Shown here piece by piece: positions 42,031 to 53,855 of a stretch of DNA of 64,000 bases. The stretch is taken from positions 4,563,225-4,627,224 of the forward strand of contig JAJEKV010000078.1 of NCBI GenBank assembly GCA_021234155.1. Reading direction: 5' to 3'. The notes beneath the pieces were generated by a model, which ran no database searches, was not told the DNA's origin, and was given only the letters and a program-made list of their open reading frames with translations. Source of the stretch: Isoetes taiwanensis. Taxonomy: Eukaryota > Streptophyta > Lycopodiopsida > Isoetales > Isoetaceae. The translations under genes were made by a program, and so were the position numbers. Positions within the stretch are counted from its first letter, which is position 1. Each line of letters begins with the position of its first letter.

Positions 42031-44040
42031 GAAGTACAAGTTTCAAATCCTTGAAGACATAGAGTCCAGTGTACAGTAGGTGTCATGAAGAGATAAGCAA
42101 GTGGGAATGGCTAGAAAAAGAAGTCTTCAAAATCGGAGCATTCATTCTTTGTTCAGCTGGCATGTGTTTGAGGCCAAGCTTCTGTTTCACAATATCATTG
42201 GCAGATAAGATGTTCACTTATATAGTGGCATTTTCTATACATGGTGCAATGCCCACAAAACCATGGGTGCTGAGGCATCTTTCTTCCATGGCCCTGTAAC
42301 TTCTTTTGTCCATTGTTCTTATATTTTGCTTATATTTGCAAGTTGCTTTCGCAAATTCAATTTTGTTTCCTATATGAGCATGAGCAGACTCTTTGCAATT
42401 TGTTTGGGCATGCAAGTTCCGAAACTGCTAACTGTTTTGTGAAAGTCAGCTTCTGAACTTTGCATTCCTGAATTTGCGCGCATTTACAGATTTCAAACAG
42501 GGCAGTGAACAAGGTATTTTCCATTCCTTTATGCAGTAGACAAGCAACTTCGAATTCCACTATGCAGGTTAGTTCTTAGAGCTGCCATTTGATCCTTCAT
42601 GCAGTTTCTGGGATTGTTGCCTTTATATTAGATGAACCCAGCAGTCTGCAGTTATTGTTCCAATTTTTGCTCTGCAAGGAGGTGGATTATTTACTGCAGG
42701 TGGAGGTGCAGATTTTATCCCTGATGCTTCACTACTAAACTCAGCTTTTGAGTTCCTTCGTTCGATACTTTGCTAGCCTAGATAGTCAGATGTATTGCTT
42801 TAGAGGTTGCCATATACATTTTCTCACTTGAGATGCAAGTGATGCAGAGCAATACCAATGATTCATACAACAGATATACACAGATCACTGAACAATAGGC
42901 ACTACAGCCAGCTTAGAAATATTGCATATAGTAATCTGCTGACATGACATGTTATTTTAAGCTATTGTTTGACATACACCTAGCTCATTTTGTGGAGATA
43001 ATACACATCTTTACATCATATTGTATAAGCATGGATTCTGAAGTACAAGTCTTTACGTCATGTTTGATAAGCATGGGTTTTGATAAATCTTTGTTAACAT
43101 TTCTGAAGGATCTGCAACTCTTGAACCATGTTATCAACCAATTATGCACAACTGTCATAATTTTGTACCAATTATTTAATGTCCGAATGTGCGCAATGCC
43201 CATTATCAACAGTATTAACTGAAACGGGTCTTTAATCTGGGTTTCTTTCGGCCTTTATATTGTACATTGCATTTTGAATCCTCAATTTGGGGCATATCAC
43301 ATAGTTATTCGAATGTTTATTGGAAGGGAGTACAAAAATTAATAGCTATCTTGATATGTGCATTTGCGGACGTCCATCTATATTTATTGATGATGCTGTG
43401 GTTTAAGGTGCTTCTAGCGAGGTTATTTTTGTGGTGCCTCGCTACCTGTATTAGTCCATTCCAAGCTTGAAATCTTTTAATTTTCAAGCCATTAAAATTC
43501 TACAAGTGTAACTAACACCGTGGTCGACTCTATTACAAGGCACATCTTCATACCATGATCATGTGTTTTGTTTTGTTTGCAACATTTGCTCAGCTTAAAA
43601 CTCCTTATCTCGAGTTGCATCCGCATGCCTTGGAGCATCTGTTGTATGAAAATCACAATTTGTTAAGTTTTTGGATTTTGTTCTACATTAAAATTTGGAA
43701 AAAGCATTTTAATTTTGTTCTTCATTTTGTTTTTGGAGAGTGTTGCTAGCAATAAATCATCTATCCTGTTACCTCTTCAAACTTAGTTAAACAAGCAACT
43801 AGCTTTGCATTCAGAAACACATGTGATTGTTGTCTGTGCTATAAATGCCTATGTTATATTCCATGACAACAATAAGCGCCAATGAAATTTAGGTTTATTC
43901 ATTTTGATTATAATTTTAAACCTTCGGAGATAAAGAGCCTTGCATTTTAGAGGTTGATGTGCAATATGATAGAATCTGAGATATTAAAATGAGAATTATC
44001 AAGTTTCCTTCATATTACACTTTCCATAACACTTACAACA
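42031..44040. other. Helitron interior
   Basis: AT-rich sequence without recognised genes. A pair of related 45-bp stretches near 43000-43090 (AAGCATGGATTCTGA / AAGCATGGGTTTTGA) is the only repeat I noticed. Confidence 0.45.
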
Positions 44041-44282
44041 TCAAAGAGTGCCCAGCAACGCTGGGCACCATTTCTAGTTTATTAATGGAAAAGTATATGT
44101 AACACAAATATCTAGCTAGATTATGTGATAACTTGCAGGTAAATGCGAATTTGCATGTGGATGACAACGTCTATTCACATACGTGCCTTGTGGATGACAA
44201 CGTCATGCCAAGGACGTGGCATGCGCTGCCACAATAACACTGTCTTTTGTACGGCCTGCATACAGTACGGCTAGGATATGAC

Positions 44283-44349
44283 GGATCCCATGATGCGAAC
44301 ATAGGCTACCGTTGCCTAATTGCATGCTATAATTTCGCCTCATAGGATT
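44283..44349. repeat. GATCACAC hairpin 7, degraded
   Basis: GGATCCCATGATGCGAA against TTTCGCCTCATAGGATT. It has the length of the family, with several mismatches. It is the first hairpin after the Helitron, upstream of the next cassette. Confidence 0.65.
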
Positions 44350-44405
44350 ATTACACAACTTTATCGGTTTTTCAGAACCGTAGATTCCAACGTATCTCTA
44401 GTTTC

Positions 44406-44414
44406 TATATAAAA
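44406..44414 (+). promoter_or_regulatory. TATA box, cassette 3
   Basis: TATATAAAA, 100 bp before the ATG at 44506. The leader is pyrimidine-rich. Confidence 0.6.
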
Positions 44415-44505
44415 CGTCGGAGGCCTTTGTCTTCTCCTATCCGCCATCTCCTGTTTCTACCACATCCGCCCCTCAGCCATCTCTCCCGTTCTCCCATCAC
44501 TTTCA

Positions 44506-44943
44506 ATGGCCTCCATCCCCCGCCGAGATCTTGTCTCAAGTTTTGGTCAAGGAAATTCGAACATTCGTCTTTTGGGGGAGGAACGGATCCGCCTTCTAAA
44601 AGAAAAGAATGATGAAGACGCCGCCAAGCTGGTTCCGGCAGAGGAAAAGGCCGCCTTCTACAGGGAGGTGATTTTAGTGTGCGACAATCAGCGGGCTGTC
44701 TTAGACCGCGAATTGCGCGCCACGAGATATAACCTCCAAGAGAGGCTTAGGGCCGCAATCGAAGCTGAGAGGCTGCCCGAGCTCAACTCGATGAGTGGGA
44801 AGATAAGGTTGCGGAATATGAGAACGTGGTTGCGGGCAAGGCAATCATGTTGGAGGAGAAAAAATTATCACTGCCCTCCAAGAAGAGCTTGCCCGGCGAT
44901 CATAGGCATCGGGCTCCTCCTAGAGGGGCCCATTTTTTTTTTT
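44506..44943 (+). pseudogene. Coiled-coil cassette gene 3
   Basis: The frame opens MASIPRRDLVSSFGQGNSN, then LLGEERIRLLKEKNDED, EEKAAFYREVILVCDNQRA and LRATRYNLQERLRAAIEAE, strongly charged and helical. Near 44780 the better reading shifts frame: QLDEWEDKVAEYENVVAGKA and LEEKKLSLPSKKSLPGD. Original length would be about 140-150 residues. It lies between hairpins 7 and 8. No known family; shared with cassettes 1, 2 and 4 are the MAS start, charged helices and promoter spacing. Confidence 0.6.
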
Positions 44944-45052
44944 AATGTTTGTAATGGTTTTATTTCTCAATGGGAAAAGTTTTTGACAAATGCCGAATAT
45001 TACGTTTCCTATTTTTAATTTTCAATATCCGTGGTAGAGAGAATGACAAGAC

Positions 45053-45102
45053 GGATCACACGGGTTAAACCCTTCATAGGGTTTTAAAGCGCGGTGTGAT
45101 TC
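45053..45102. repeat. GATCACAC hairpin 8, shortened
   Basis: GGATCACACGGGTTAAACCC with GGTTTTAAAGCGCGGTGTGATTC; a second GTGTGAT follows at 45110. 50 bp. Confidence 0.7.
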
Positions 45103-45255
45103 AGCGTGGTGTGATATGAGTGTAGTTAGAATAGTTATTAATGTGTTCCAAATGGACAATTACCATTAATGTGTTCTAGCGGACAACCGATGAATCCGCC
45201 GACACGCGCGCGCAAAGAAATCCAATCGTGTTTAATATGTTCAAGCGCTAATATG

Positions 45256-45263
45256 TATAAATT
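45256..45263 (+). promoter_or_regulatory. TATA box, cassette 4
   Basis: TATAAATT, 94 bp before the ATG at 45350. Confidence 0.6.
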
Positions 45264-45349
45264 GAGGTCCTTGCATTGTGCTCCTTCCGCCCGGTTAGAG
45301 TCTTTGCTCCTCACTTCTATAATCTTAACGCCCCTCCCATTTGTCATCT

Positions 45350-45828
45350 ATGGCCTCCACATCCTCAACCACCGATAAGGGAAAACGCGAAGAGGATAGA
45401 ACTCCCTTCGACATAGTGTTGGGTGTTCTAATGAAGAGGTTGAAGGAGCAAGATGATCTTCTAAAGGAAAACGTTACAATTTAGCGTAAAGAAGAAGAGA
45501 ATGAATTCAACCTTCTCATGCTTCAGAGCCAAGAGAGGCAAATCAAAGCGGTTGAATAGAAGGTCGACGGGATGACATGCCCCAACAACTTTGACCGAGG
45601 TGGTTATGACGGCAACGAGGATGCTAATTCAGCGTAAGAACACATTGTGCTATTGGGACGGGGAGCGGGACATGTACAAAGAGATGGTGGACAGATTGGA
45701 GGAACGTTTGGATAGGGTGATTGCTCGCTTGAGGGGAAGAGATGAAGACCTAAGACGAGGGACGGAGCTGATGATGATGATGAAGATAATGAAGAAGAGC
45801 TCGCGACCGGAGCAACAATGAGTCGTTG
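45350..45828 (+). pseudogene. Coiled-coil cassette gene 4
   Basis: Opens MASTSSTTDKGKREEDRT, then DIVLGVLMKRLKEQDDLLKE, which corresponds to DITLAVVMKRFKEIHDENN of cassette 1. In-frame stops follow at 45482 and 45557. Downstream, a shifted frame (45591-45821) gives MYKEMVDRLEERLDRVIARL and ends in an acidic, Met-rich stretch. It is followed by hairpin 9. Confidence 0.6.
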
Positions 45829-45928
45829 TATTTTGTTTTTCAATGTAACGTCTTTCACAACTTTAATCGCGCCACATAAATGCAAGCAATAGCGAACTCC
45901 ATCGCTTCGCAGCCGATGATACAAATAA

Positions 45929-45997
45929 GATCACACGACGCCGGGCTACGCTTGTGCAAACAAGGTTGGAGGCAAGTACTTGCCAGGCCGTGTGAAC
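45929..45997. repeat. GATCACAC hairpin 9
   Basis: AGATCACACGACGCCGGGC against CCAGGCCGTGTGAACA, 69 bp, imperfect. Confidence 0.75.
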
Positions 45998-46089
45998 ATG
46001 CTACACATTACAAGTATACTTTTACCGATTCTTTGTCTCTTAGATCTCCCTTTGTTCTGCGATGCTAGTGGGGCCCTAGAATTTTGCCA

Positions 46090-46570
46090 AGCAACTTTCC
46101 GTTTTCTCTTGAAAGATTATGCCAATGGTGTTTACGACTTCGGGTTGCTCCTTAAAGCGACCTTCTTGTCGTGATTTAGCCATCGCCCTTCTATAAAACC
46201 ACTCGTCATCCGTCTTAGAGGGTTGGTTCCCACATTTCCACCCCCTTTTGAGTGTTACGATGAAAGGCTATTTTAGCTTGTTTATGCGACTTCTCCATGC
46301 CTTGTGCACTCATTAATCGCTAGGCTTCCATACTTCCTAAAAACCAAGGTGCATGAGCCCAAAAGATGTGCAAGTAGTGCGTGACTTCACTCTCTCCCCA
46401 TGCGTCTATGAAAGCTTTAATAAATTTGTTATTCGCTTGCACGAACATTTCTCGCATCTTCTCTTGTGAGGTCCATTCTCGAATGTATGGGAACAATTCA
46501 GCACAATGCATCCTATGCTTTTTTTTTTTTTCCTCAATGCGAACTAACGCCATCTCAGGCGGTCCTGCTC
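46090..46570 (-). pseudogene. Unidentified minus-strand gene with His/Trp-rich conserved-looking segment
   Basis: Reading leftwards from about 46553: HCAELFPYIREWTSQEKM, ANNKFIKAFIDAWGESE, VTHYLHIFWAHAPWFL, a TAG, then in frame RLMSAQGMEKSHKQAKIAFH and RNTQKG. After a frameshift it continues DEWFYRRAMAKSRQEGRFKE and VVNTIGIIFQEKTES to a TAG at about 46093. The spacing of H-Y-x-H...A-H-x-P and S-x-Q-G-x-E-x-x-H-K is reminiscent of segments found in uncharacterised transposon or virus-like proteins, but I cannot name the family. Weak coding traces reach upstream to about 46900. Transcription would converge with cassette 4. Confidence 0.5.
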
Positions 46571-46899
46571 CGCATCAACCAAGCAATTTTCCAAATTCAT
46601 AGACCTTTTCTCCCATCCGGTTTCCGTTCGTGAGCCTCTATGATTCTTTATGAAGCGCCGAAGCTTTCACCCTCCAATTGACACCTTACGAGGCACACTT
46701 GTTCTTCCCGCCCGTTTCTCATCGAGCTCTAATCTTACATTGCCACCATGCAAACTCCGCCGCCGATAGAACATGTTCAACTCTACGAATTCCTTCCTCT
46801 CTTCTCTTCTTGTGCGAAATGTTCCACACAAATCGCGAACTCAAAAAATATCATCTTGTCGATGATTCTCACAAAGCCGCAAAGTGCGTGATATGAACC

Positions 46900-47320
46900 C
46901 TCTCTAATGGAATGGGGAAAATGCCATGGAACTTGGGATCTTCTTCTCCTCATGACGAATCGAAGGAAGCGCCCGGCATGCCAACGACGAGCGGCAACAA
47001 AGGCGAGGACAAAAACAAACCACGTTAACACGCATACAATGCATATATGATATGGATGCAAATCACCATCGATGTCCGTAGATAGTTGTCTTATTTGAAT
47101 CTGATTACGGACCAAAGCTTCGTGAATGTGGCTACGGACGGGGGAAGTCCGTGAATGTGGCTATGAGTCCCTCCAACCCGCGTGGCCAAGAACTAATAAC
47201 AAGTAACCGAGATAAAAGGCAAGGAGGAAAAATCTTACACGATAGGAATGTAAAATGCATAGACCTAAAGAAGACAAAGTGCAACCCGACATATATTGTC
47301 AACAAGAAGTCTAAAGTTTA
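46900..47320. other. Transition to the A/G-rich tract
   Basis: No gene is supported. Long minus-strand open frames here and to the right arise from strong strand asymmetry (few T on the plus strand). Confidence 0.4.
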
Positions 47321-50300
47321 AGAAGGTTCATAAGGATGTAAAAAGGGGAACAAGATGTGGAGAATGAAAATGCTAAGGTGCGCGCAAAGGTAGCATAGGA
47401 GAAATGTGTGGTGTTTGTCGAAGACAAATACCCTATGCATAAATCCATGAAAAAAGGCCCCAATAGGAAAACATATCTTGACAAACGAGGGACGAGATTG
47501 ATAAAGAGAATGTAGACATACTAACGAATCGCATAAACTAGAAGCCCAATTTTGCGATCGCGACATATAGCGAGGGTGAGACGAAGAGGAGCACCAACGA
47601 CCGAAAGCGAGAAGAACGGGAACAAAGGCCCCATGAGCGGGTTTAAAAGAACAAAACGTGCATAATGGTGAAGCGGCAAGTCGCAAGGCGACAAGCACTC
47701 AAAATGGCGTGGAGATTAGAAATGATAAAAAATCAACAATTCATGAAAAAAAGAGAGGATAGCATCACCCGTGGGTTGGAAAAAAGTATCACCCAAATGG
47801 GTGGAAGAAAAATATGATAAACAAAAATTGGCGGCAAAAATAGCTAAATAGCAAATATGATGTATAATGGTAGCACAATGTATAATGTATATTTAAGCCC
47901 AAGCATAAATACGAGAAAAGAGGAATGCAAGCCAATGAACCAATCCATGAGAAAACAAGCACAGACAAGAGCCCAACGGCCAGAGAAAGTGTAAAACACG
48001 ACGCCTTTAATAACACGAACAATGCTAGAAGCCCCCAAAACCACATCGATTATATGCCGACAAAGAAATGTAATACAAAAAATGATCGAGCGAGCAGAGC
48101 AAAACAATGGACGAAGCTCCCCATAACGGATATACAATAGGAAAATACGACAGGAAGACGAAAACCGACGAGGTGAATAGGGTTCAAAGGAGAAATATAG
48201 TGCAAAAGAGCTCGCAAATGCAAAAACATGACAAAGTGCAAAAAACCATGGCAAAAAGAAGAATCGGAATGAGTATAAGGAAGTGCCAAATGCAATATGC
48301 GGCATAAAGAGCACAGATACAAATGACGTGTAATACTAAGGTCCGGTTGGGGTAGCATAGGAGAAATGTGTGGTGAAGCGTAAGACAAATACCATATGCA
48401 TAAAGCCATGAATAAAGGCCTCAATAGGAAAAACAAACTTGGGCAAACGAGGGACTAGACGAGGGAAGAGAATATAGACATACCAAAGACCACAAGAAAA
48501 AAATGGTCGAGAAGGAAACAGAAACTAAAGCTAATTCGGAGCACAAGGAAACGAAAAAAGGAGGCGTAACTTAAAAAACGATAAGCCCAAGGAAACAACA
48601 CATAGGCCACGTAAATAAAGTAAAAAATGCGAATTAACATAAACAAGTAGATCAATAGGAATAACCTGGACAATCTGTTAAAGAGTCGCGGGGCATCAAA
48701 AACAAGATAAACCACAAATGCAAAAAAATAAAATCCAACAACTATGGGAAACCAAGAATGTAGAAGATAATACCACCGAATAACGTTATACCACCCGATA
48801 ATAAGCATAATATGGAAACCAAGGTTGAGACAATCAGATATAGGAAAAAAGCAAATTCAAATGATGCTTAGGAACATAAAAAGTCAAACAATCATGTAGC
48901 GCGATATAATGCAAAAACATGCCAACATAAAGCTTAAACCATATTGTCAACCATAGCAAAAAAAGATAACAACCATGAAACATCCGGAAACATGATAGAG
49001 GCAAGAATGTGAAAAAGCCAATGCAACCATTGTAATGCTGGTCGCAAAAAAAGAGGAGAACAACGTTCACGAATATGAAAAAGAAAATCAACCCTCATAG
49101 TGCATAATAAGCATAACGTGGAAACCTAAAGTGGAGACATCGCATTACATAGGAAAAAAGCAAATTCAAATGATGCCGAACATAAAAGGTCAAAATAGAT
49201 CACGTGAATGCAACATAGGGATAATATCAAGGTAAACAACAAGGATGACGAAAACATAAGGTGCCAGAGATGAAAAGGACAATACATGTAGAATAATATG
49301 CCACACGGACCGATTAAGCCCCGATGCTAAAAGCAATATACACGTGCAAAAACACACCGCATGGAAAAAACACTTTAATGATCAAGCTAAACCCAGACAA
49401 ATGCACCCATAAGTTCAAAAGGCCAATGCTCTCCCATCATCCTAAAGAAATTCCAAACCACGGGGCATCAAAAAACAAGATAAACCACAAGAGCAAAAAA
49501 TAGAACCCAACAACAATGGGAAACCTAGAATGTGGAAGATAACACCACCCGCATAACGATACCACCCGATAATAAGCATAACATGGAAACTAGGTTGAGA
49601 CACCGTATATAGAAAAAAAAAGCAAATTCAAATGACTTAACATAAAAAGTCAAACAACCATGTAAACGATATAACGCAAAAAACATGCCAACATAAAAGT
49701 TTAAACCATATTATCAACCATAACGCAAAAAAAGATAACCATGAAACATCTGGAAACATATAGAGGCAATAACGTGAAAAAGCAAATGCAACCATGGTAA
49801 TGCCCCGTCTGCCCAAAAGAGGAGAACAACGTTCAAGAATATGAAAAAGAAAATCAACCCTCATAGTGCATAATAAGCACAACGTGGAAACCAAGTGGAG
49901 ACATCGTATATAGGAAAAAGGCAAATTCGAATGATGCCGAACATAAAAAGTCAAAATAGATCACGTGAATGCAACATAGGGATAATATCAAGGTAAACAA
50001 CAAGAATGACGAAAACATAAGGTGCCAGAGATGAAAAGGACAATACATGCGTAATAATATGCCACACGGACAGATCGCTCTATGCTAAAAAGCAATATAC
50101 ACGTGCAAAAAACACACCTTATGGCAAAAAAACACTTTAATGACCAAGTTAAACCCATACAAATGCACCCATAAGGTCAAAAGGCTAATGCTCTCCCATC
50201 GTCCTAAAGAAATTCCAAACCAACAGGAATGACACATGTCCAGACAAAATTGAATATGTAACAAGATGAATCGTAACAAATAACCCCAAAATATTATGCT

Positions 50301-51760
50301 AAGGATTACGAAATGAAATGGACATGGGAGCAAATGCAGCAAATAGGAAACATGCTAAACCACAGTTGCACAATGAAAATCCGCAAGGTCTATTCGTATA
50401 TGCCAAGGTAGAAAACCCGCCAGGAGTAGTTACGAGGAGTGTTGCGTAGTAATGTGTTCAACCTCAAACGCACAAATGAGAAGGAACCGAAGAAAATAAA
50501 AGAGCACCACAAGATTAGAAATTGAACATTGGCAAAATATGAGCACGTATAAGTTTGTTTTCAGACCCAAATTGTACATATGACAAGAATTGAAATATGT
50601 TGAAAAGAGGAACAAACGCCAGATAAATGAGATGATCCAATGAATATAGGCAAATGATCATGCATATCGGAGAGTCAAAAGTCCCAGTAAGCACAAATGA
50701 GAAGAAAAAGATGCCAAACCCATAATTAAATGCAAATACCAAACCCAATCCCCATGAACAATAGTTGAAAATAATCATGTAGGCAGCTAACTAAAATATA
50801 AAACGACTTGAACAATATAAAAATTGTGAGCTAAGGAAACATAAAAGGCTAAGAGACATGGACGAACCCAGAGCCACGAAACAAGTTCCACATTGGAACA
50901 TACAAACCTTGAAAACAAGTTTAACAAAACAAATTTCAAATCTTTCTGTGGGAAATCCGGAAAAAGAGAAACATACAGGATACTTACAGGGTCCAAAACT
51001 ACAACACCATGCAGAATATTGCCCTTGAAAATATTCAAACAGAGCAGATGACCCCAAAATAGTACGCTAAGGATTACGAAATGAAATGAACATGGGAGCA
51101 AAAAAAGCAAATAGGAAACATGCGAAAACCACATTTGCAAGGTCTATCCGTATGTGCCAAGCTAGAAAACCCACCCATAAGTAAGAAATTGAATGATGCG
51201 ATGCCAAGCACGTAAGTAAATACCAATACAAATCCCCATGATTAAAGAGAAATATGCGATGAACGTAAGCTCAAAGGTAAATGAACAAAAGGAGAAAGGA
51301 CAAGCTAAGCGGATCGAGGGGACATGGAGAAGGCAAGGCCGGACATTGGGATGGCAAAAGAGGCTAGAGAAGTGACGTGTAGCAACTTACAAGGGAACTA
51401 ACACACTATAAAGGCGTAAAGCCATAATGAACTGAAAAGTCGATTTAGAAAATAAAAATGTGGTGGTTGACAATAACCTCGGAAGTAGTTGGAAGTTGAA
51501 ATTAAGTGGTGAAAGTGACCACAACAAAAGCAACTTACAAGGGAACTAACACACTACCAAGGTGTAAAGCCATAATTAACTAATGTGGTGGTTGACAATA
51601 ACCTAGGAAGTAGTCGGAAGTTGAAATGAAATGGTGAACGTGTATAACAACAAAAGTGCAAACCTAGAATGTAACATTAAAATGAAGTGCAAACCTCGAA
51701 TGTAACAGAAAAATAGAATGTTTAAAATGAAGTGCAAACCTCGAATGTAACAGAAAAATG
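47320..51760. repeat. A/G-rich tract with about 768-bp periodicity
   Basis: Segments recur about 770 bp apart: GGGAAACC(A/T)AGAATGT at 48748 and 49519, CACCCGATAATAAGCATAA at about 48791 and 49564, ACATGCCAACATAAA at 48917 and 49686, and CTAAGGATTACGAAATGAAATG at 50300 and 51069. A further pair, TAGCATAGGAGAAATGTGTG, is at 47390 and 48353. The plus strand is A- and G-rich throughout. No domain is recognisable in any frame. Confidence 0.7.
51380..51740. repeat. 150-bp and 50-bp local tandem duplications
   Basis: AGCAACTTACAAGGGAACTA recurs at 51381 and 51529 with the following GTGGTGGTTGACAATAACCT. Next, AAGTGCAAACCT(A/C)GAATGTAAC occurs three times at about 51655, 51687 and 51730. Confidence 0.75.
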
Positions 51761-52104
51761 ATAATACGGGCATCATCACCAGAGTTCGAACCTTCATCTA
51801 CCACTAAGGCAATAGCGCCGCCCAAGGAGTTATCCATCCATGAGGAACATAAAAATCTCATTTACGCATATCATTTGAGAAAGAACCCGAGGGAAGAAGC
51901 GGCCTGGACCCGGTCAGTAGAGAAAAGGGCTTAACCATCTACGACTATCATCTACGACTATGGCAAGAAAAAAAATGAGATTGGTGGAGCCGGGTGGAAT
52001 TAGCGGCATGCGGCAACCCTAAATAGCCGGGAAATCGCCAGGCCGGTCGGCTTTAGGGAGTGAAGGTGAAAAGGATATAAGGAAAAGGTCTGCAACCCGT
52101 TTGC

Positions 52105-52683
52105 TCACGGTCGATCCGCTACAAGACGAGAAATACTGGCGGTCCCAAGAGGGGCGACCAGCAACGGCAAAGCATCAACACTCCGCCTAATGCTCCAAAT
52201 GACCACATCCACTCCGTGATTCGGTCCTTGATCGCATTGCATTTCCAACTGTAAAATAAAGGCGGACAATGGGCATGGGGTGAAGAAGAGGGCCGTAATC
52301 CTGTAAAAGAAGGAAACGGTTAGAGAGCATGCTCGAATGATTTCACCCAAACCGAATCCGAGATGCATTGAAAACCCTTTGTGCCGCAAAACCAATTGTA
52401 TAATCCGCCATCTTCCATGGAAAGATTCGATTCGCGCAGATGCACCAAGATTTGTGCCGCTCCATAGCCAACCGCATGTATCAATAGCAAAACCGAGAAA
52501 ACCCATACCAATAATCGAAACCTCCATCCATGCATGAGCGAGCCCCAAGGAAACTAATCCACAAAAACACCAAAGAAACCGTAAAAGGATCTTTCAAAAA
52601 CACGGTATGAAAAGTCACTCGAGGAACATCCGAAAGCATGCCGATAGTAGTTTGTGCACATGAAATAGCATGCATCATCATGT
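52105..52683 (-). pseudogene. Unidentified minus-strand gene, hydrophobic segments
   Basis: An ATG at 52681 (MMMHAISCAQTTIGML) opens a 66-codon frame containing a hydrophobic FTVSLVFLWISFLG. The neighbouring frame then continues LAHAWMEVSIIGMGFLGFAI, WLWSGTNLGASARIE, IIRACSLTVSFFYRITALFF and ends at 52105. Together they suggest a membrane protein of about 200 residues split by one frameshift. Between the ATG and hairpin 10 is a 350-bp pyrimidine-rich leader, so hairpin 10 lies at its promoter side. Function unknown. Confidence 0.4.
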
Positions 52684-53029
52684 AAACGAAAATGAATCAG
52701 AAAGAAAACGGATTTGGATAGGAAGAAAAGCAGGAGGGGATGAAGGTCGGATGGGTTGAAATGACGCTGAAGTATCGAGGATAGGCAGGGAGGATAGGCA
52801 AGAAAGCAAGGGACAACTGAGAGTATGAATAAGCTACGAGAGGATAAGAAGAGCTGCTGTGAGAAGACGCCGATAATCGAGCCAGAACAGAAATGGCCTA
52901 ATATAGGCGCTCGTCCCTTCCCAGAATGGCGATCCGATGGCTCGGATCGATGGGATATGTGACATTCTTATATGCAAACATTCATAAAATTTATGAACAT
53001 TGAAGGTCAAAGCCATCCTTGTTTAAAGA

Positions 53030-53097
53030 GGATCATATGATGCGAAATCTTCATGCGCAGAAGTAATTGCATATAAGAAATTCGCATGGTGTGATCC
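53030..53097. repeat. GATCACAC hairpin 10
   Basis: GGATCATATGATGCGAAATC against GAAATTCGCATGGTGTGATCC, 68 bp. Confidence 0.85.
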
Positions 53098-53255
53098 TTG
53101 CGTAAAAAAGTAAATAGAAACACAAATATTGAACTTACAACTTAGCGTAAACAAATAGTATTTTAATAAACCAACACTTTATATACTAACACTTTTACAC
53201 TTTAAATAAGATATTTCTTTCTTTTCCTTTTACTTGAAAGCTATTTTTTCAAGAT

Positions 53256-53324
53256 GGATCACACCAAGCTTAATAATACATATGCAAAAAAAAAGGAACA
53301 CACTAAATTTGCATGATGTGATCC
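53256..53324. repeat. GATCACAC hairpin 11, AAGCTT subfamily
   Basis: GGATCACACCAAGCTTAATA against TTTGCATGATGTGATCC, 69 bp. First of four closely spaced copies with CCAAGCTTAAT in place of CGACGCGAA. Confidence 0.85.
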
Positions 53325-53451
53325 ACTTCCTTATTTGTTGTCAAATTAAAATTAAACACAAGTACTCATTCCTATTTGTATCTAAAATGCTTTACCACTC
53401 TTAAGTACATAAGTCATTATCCTTTTCAAAGAGCATATTATTTTTCAAGAA

Positions 53452-53521
53452 GGATCACACCAAGCTTAATAGTACATATGCAACAAAAATGGGACACACT
53501 AAATTCAAGATCGTGTGATCC
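53452..53521. repeat. GATCACAC hairpin 12, AAGCTT subfamily
   Basis: GGATCACACCAAGCTTAATA against TTCAAGATCGTGTGATCC, 70 bp. Confidence 0.85.
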
Positions 53522-53643
53522 ACTTTCTTATTTGTTGTCAAATTAAAATTAAAACACAAGTACCCCTTCTCATTTAATGCTTTACCACCCCAAGTGCATA
53601 AAGTTATTAGTCTTTTCAAAGAGCATATCTTTTTTTTTAAGAA

Positions 53644-53661
53644 GGATCACATCAAGCATCC
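53644..53661. repeat. GATCACAC hairpin 13, left arm only
   Basis: GGATCACATCAAGCATC without the partner arm. Flanking sequence (AGCATATCTTTTTTTTTAAG) is the same as around hairpins 11 and 12, so the arm was lost by deletion. Confidence 0.6.
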
Positions 53662-53855
53662 TATTTGCATCTAAAATACTTTACCAACTCTAGTAGTACA
53701 TAAAGTTATTAGCCCTTTTTCAAAAAGCAAACACTTTATCAATAAATGAGCACGCCACATATCCACACTTAACTTCAAATAAGACACATATATATTTCTT
53801 TTATTAAAAGATAATCAAAGTAATTTTACTATAGGAAGTCATCTTTTTTCCAAAA

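Larger units (their letters stand above)
40592..44077 (+). mobile_element. Non-autonomous Helitron, 3.49 kb, inside the TIR block
   Basis: 5' end TCCTATATTATAAAATT follows an A; the next part matches Helitron 1 (CTCGCCCTAGATCGGACGGTT). 3' end: GCCCAGC AAC GCTGGGC (44050-44066), then CTAG at 44074-44077 followed by T. The hairpin is identical to that of the element ending at 13197. The interior is AT-rich, unlike the block it interrupts, and carries a captured PPR fragment. No Rep/helicase. Confidence 0.75.

Noticed and set aside
42069-42299. 76-codon forward frame in the second Helitron
   Set aside because: No family pattern and no continuity with the PPR fragment just upstream.
45169-45378. 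69-codon forward frame upstream of cassette 4
   Set aside because: It spans the TATA box and leader and is out of frame with the MASTSS start; no protein pattern.
47318-51140. Many hydrophobic minus-strand open frames that look like membrane proteins
   Set aside because: The plus strand is A/G-rich and T-poor, so its complement encodes Phe, Leu, Tyr, Cys and Ser and lacks stops. Frames overlap each other with no consistent start, promoter or domain.
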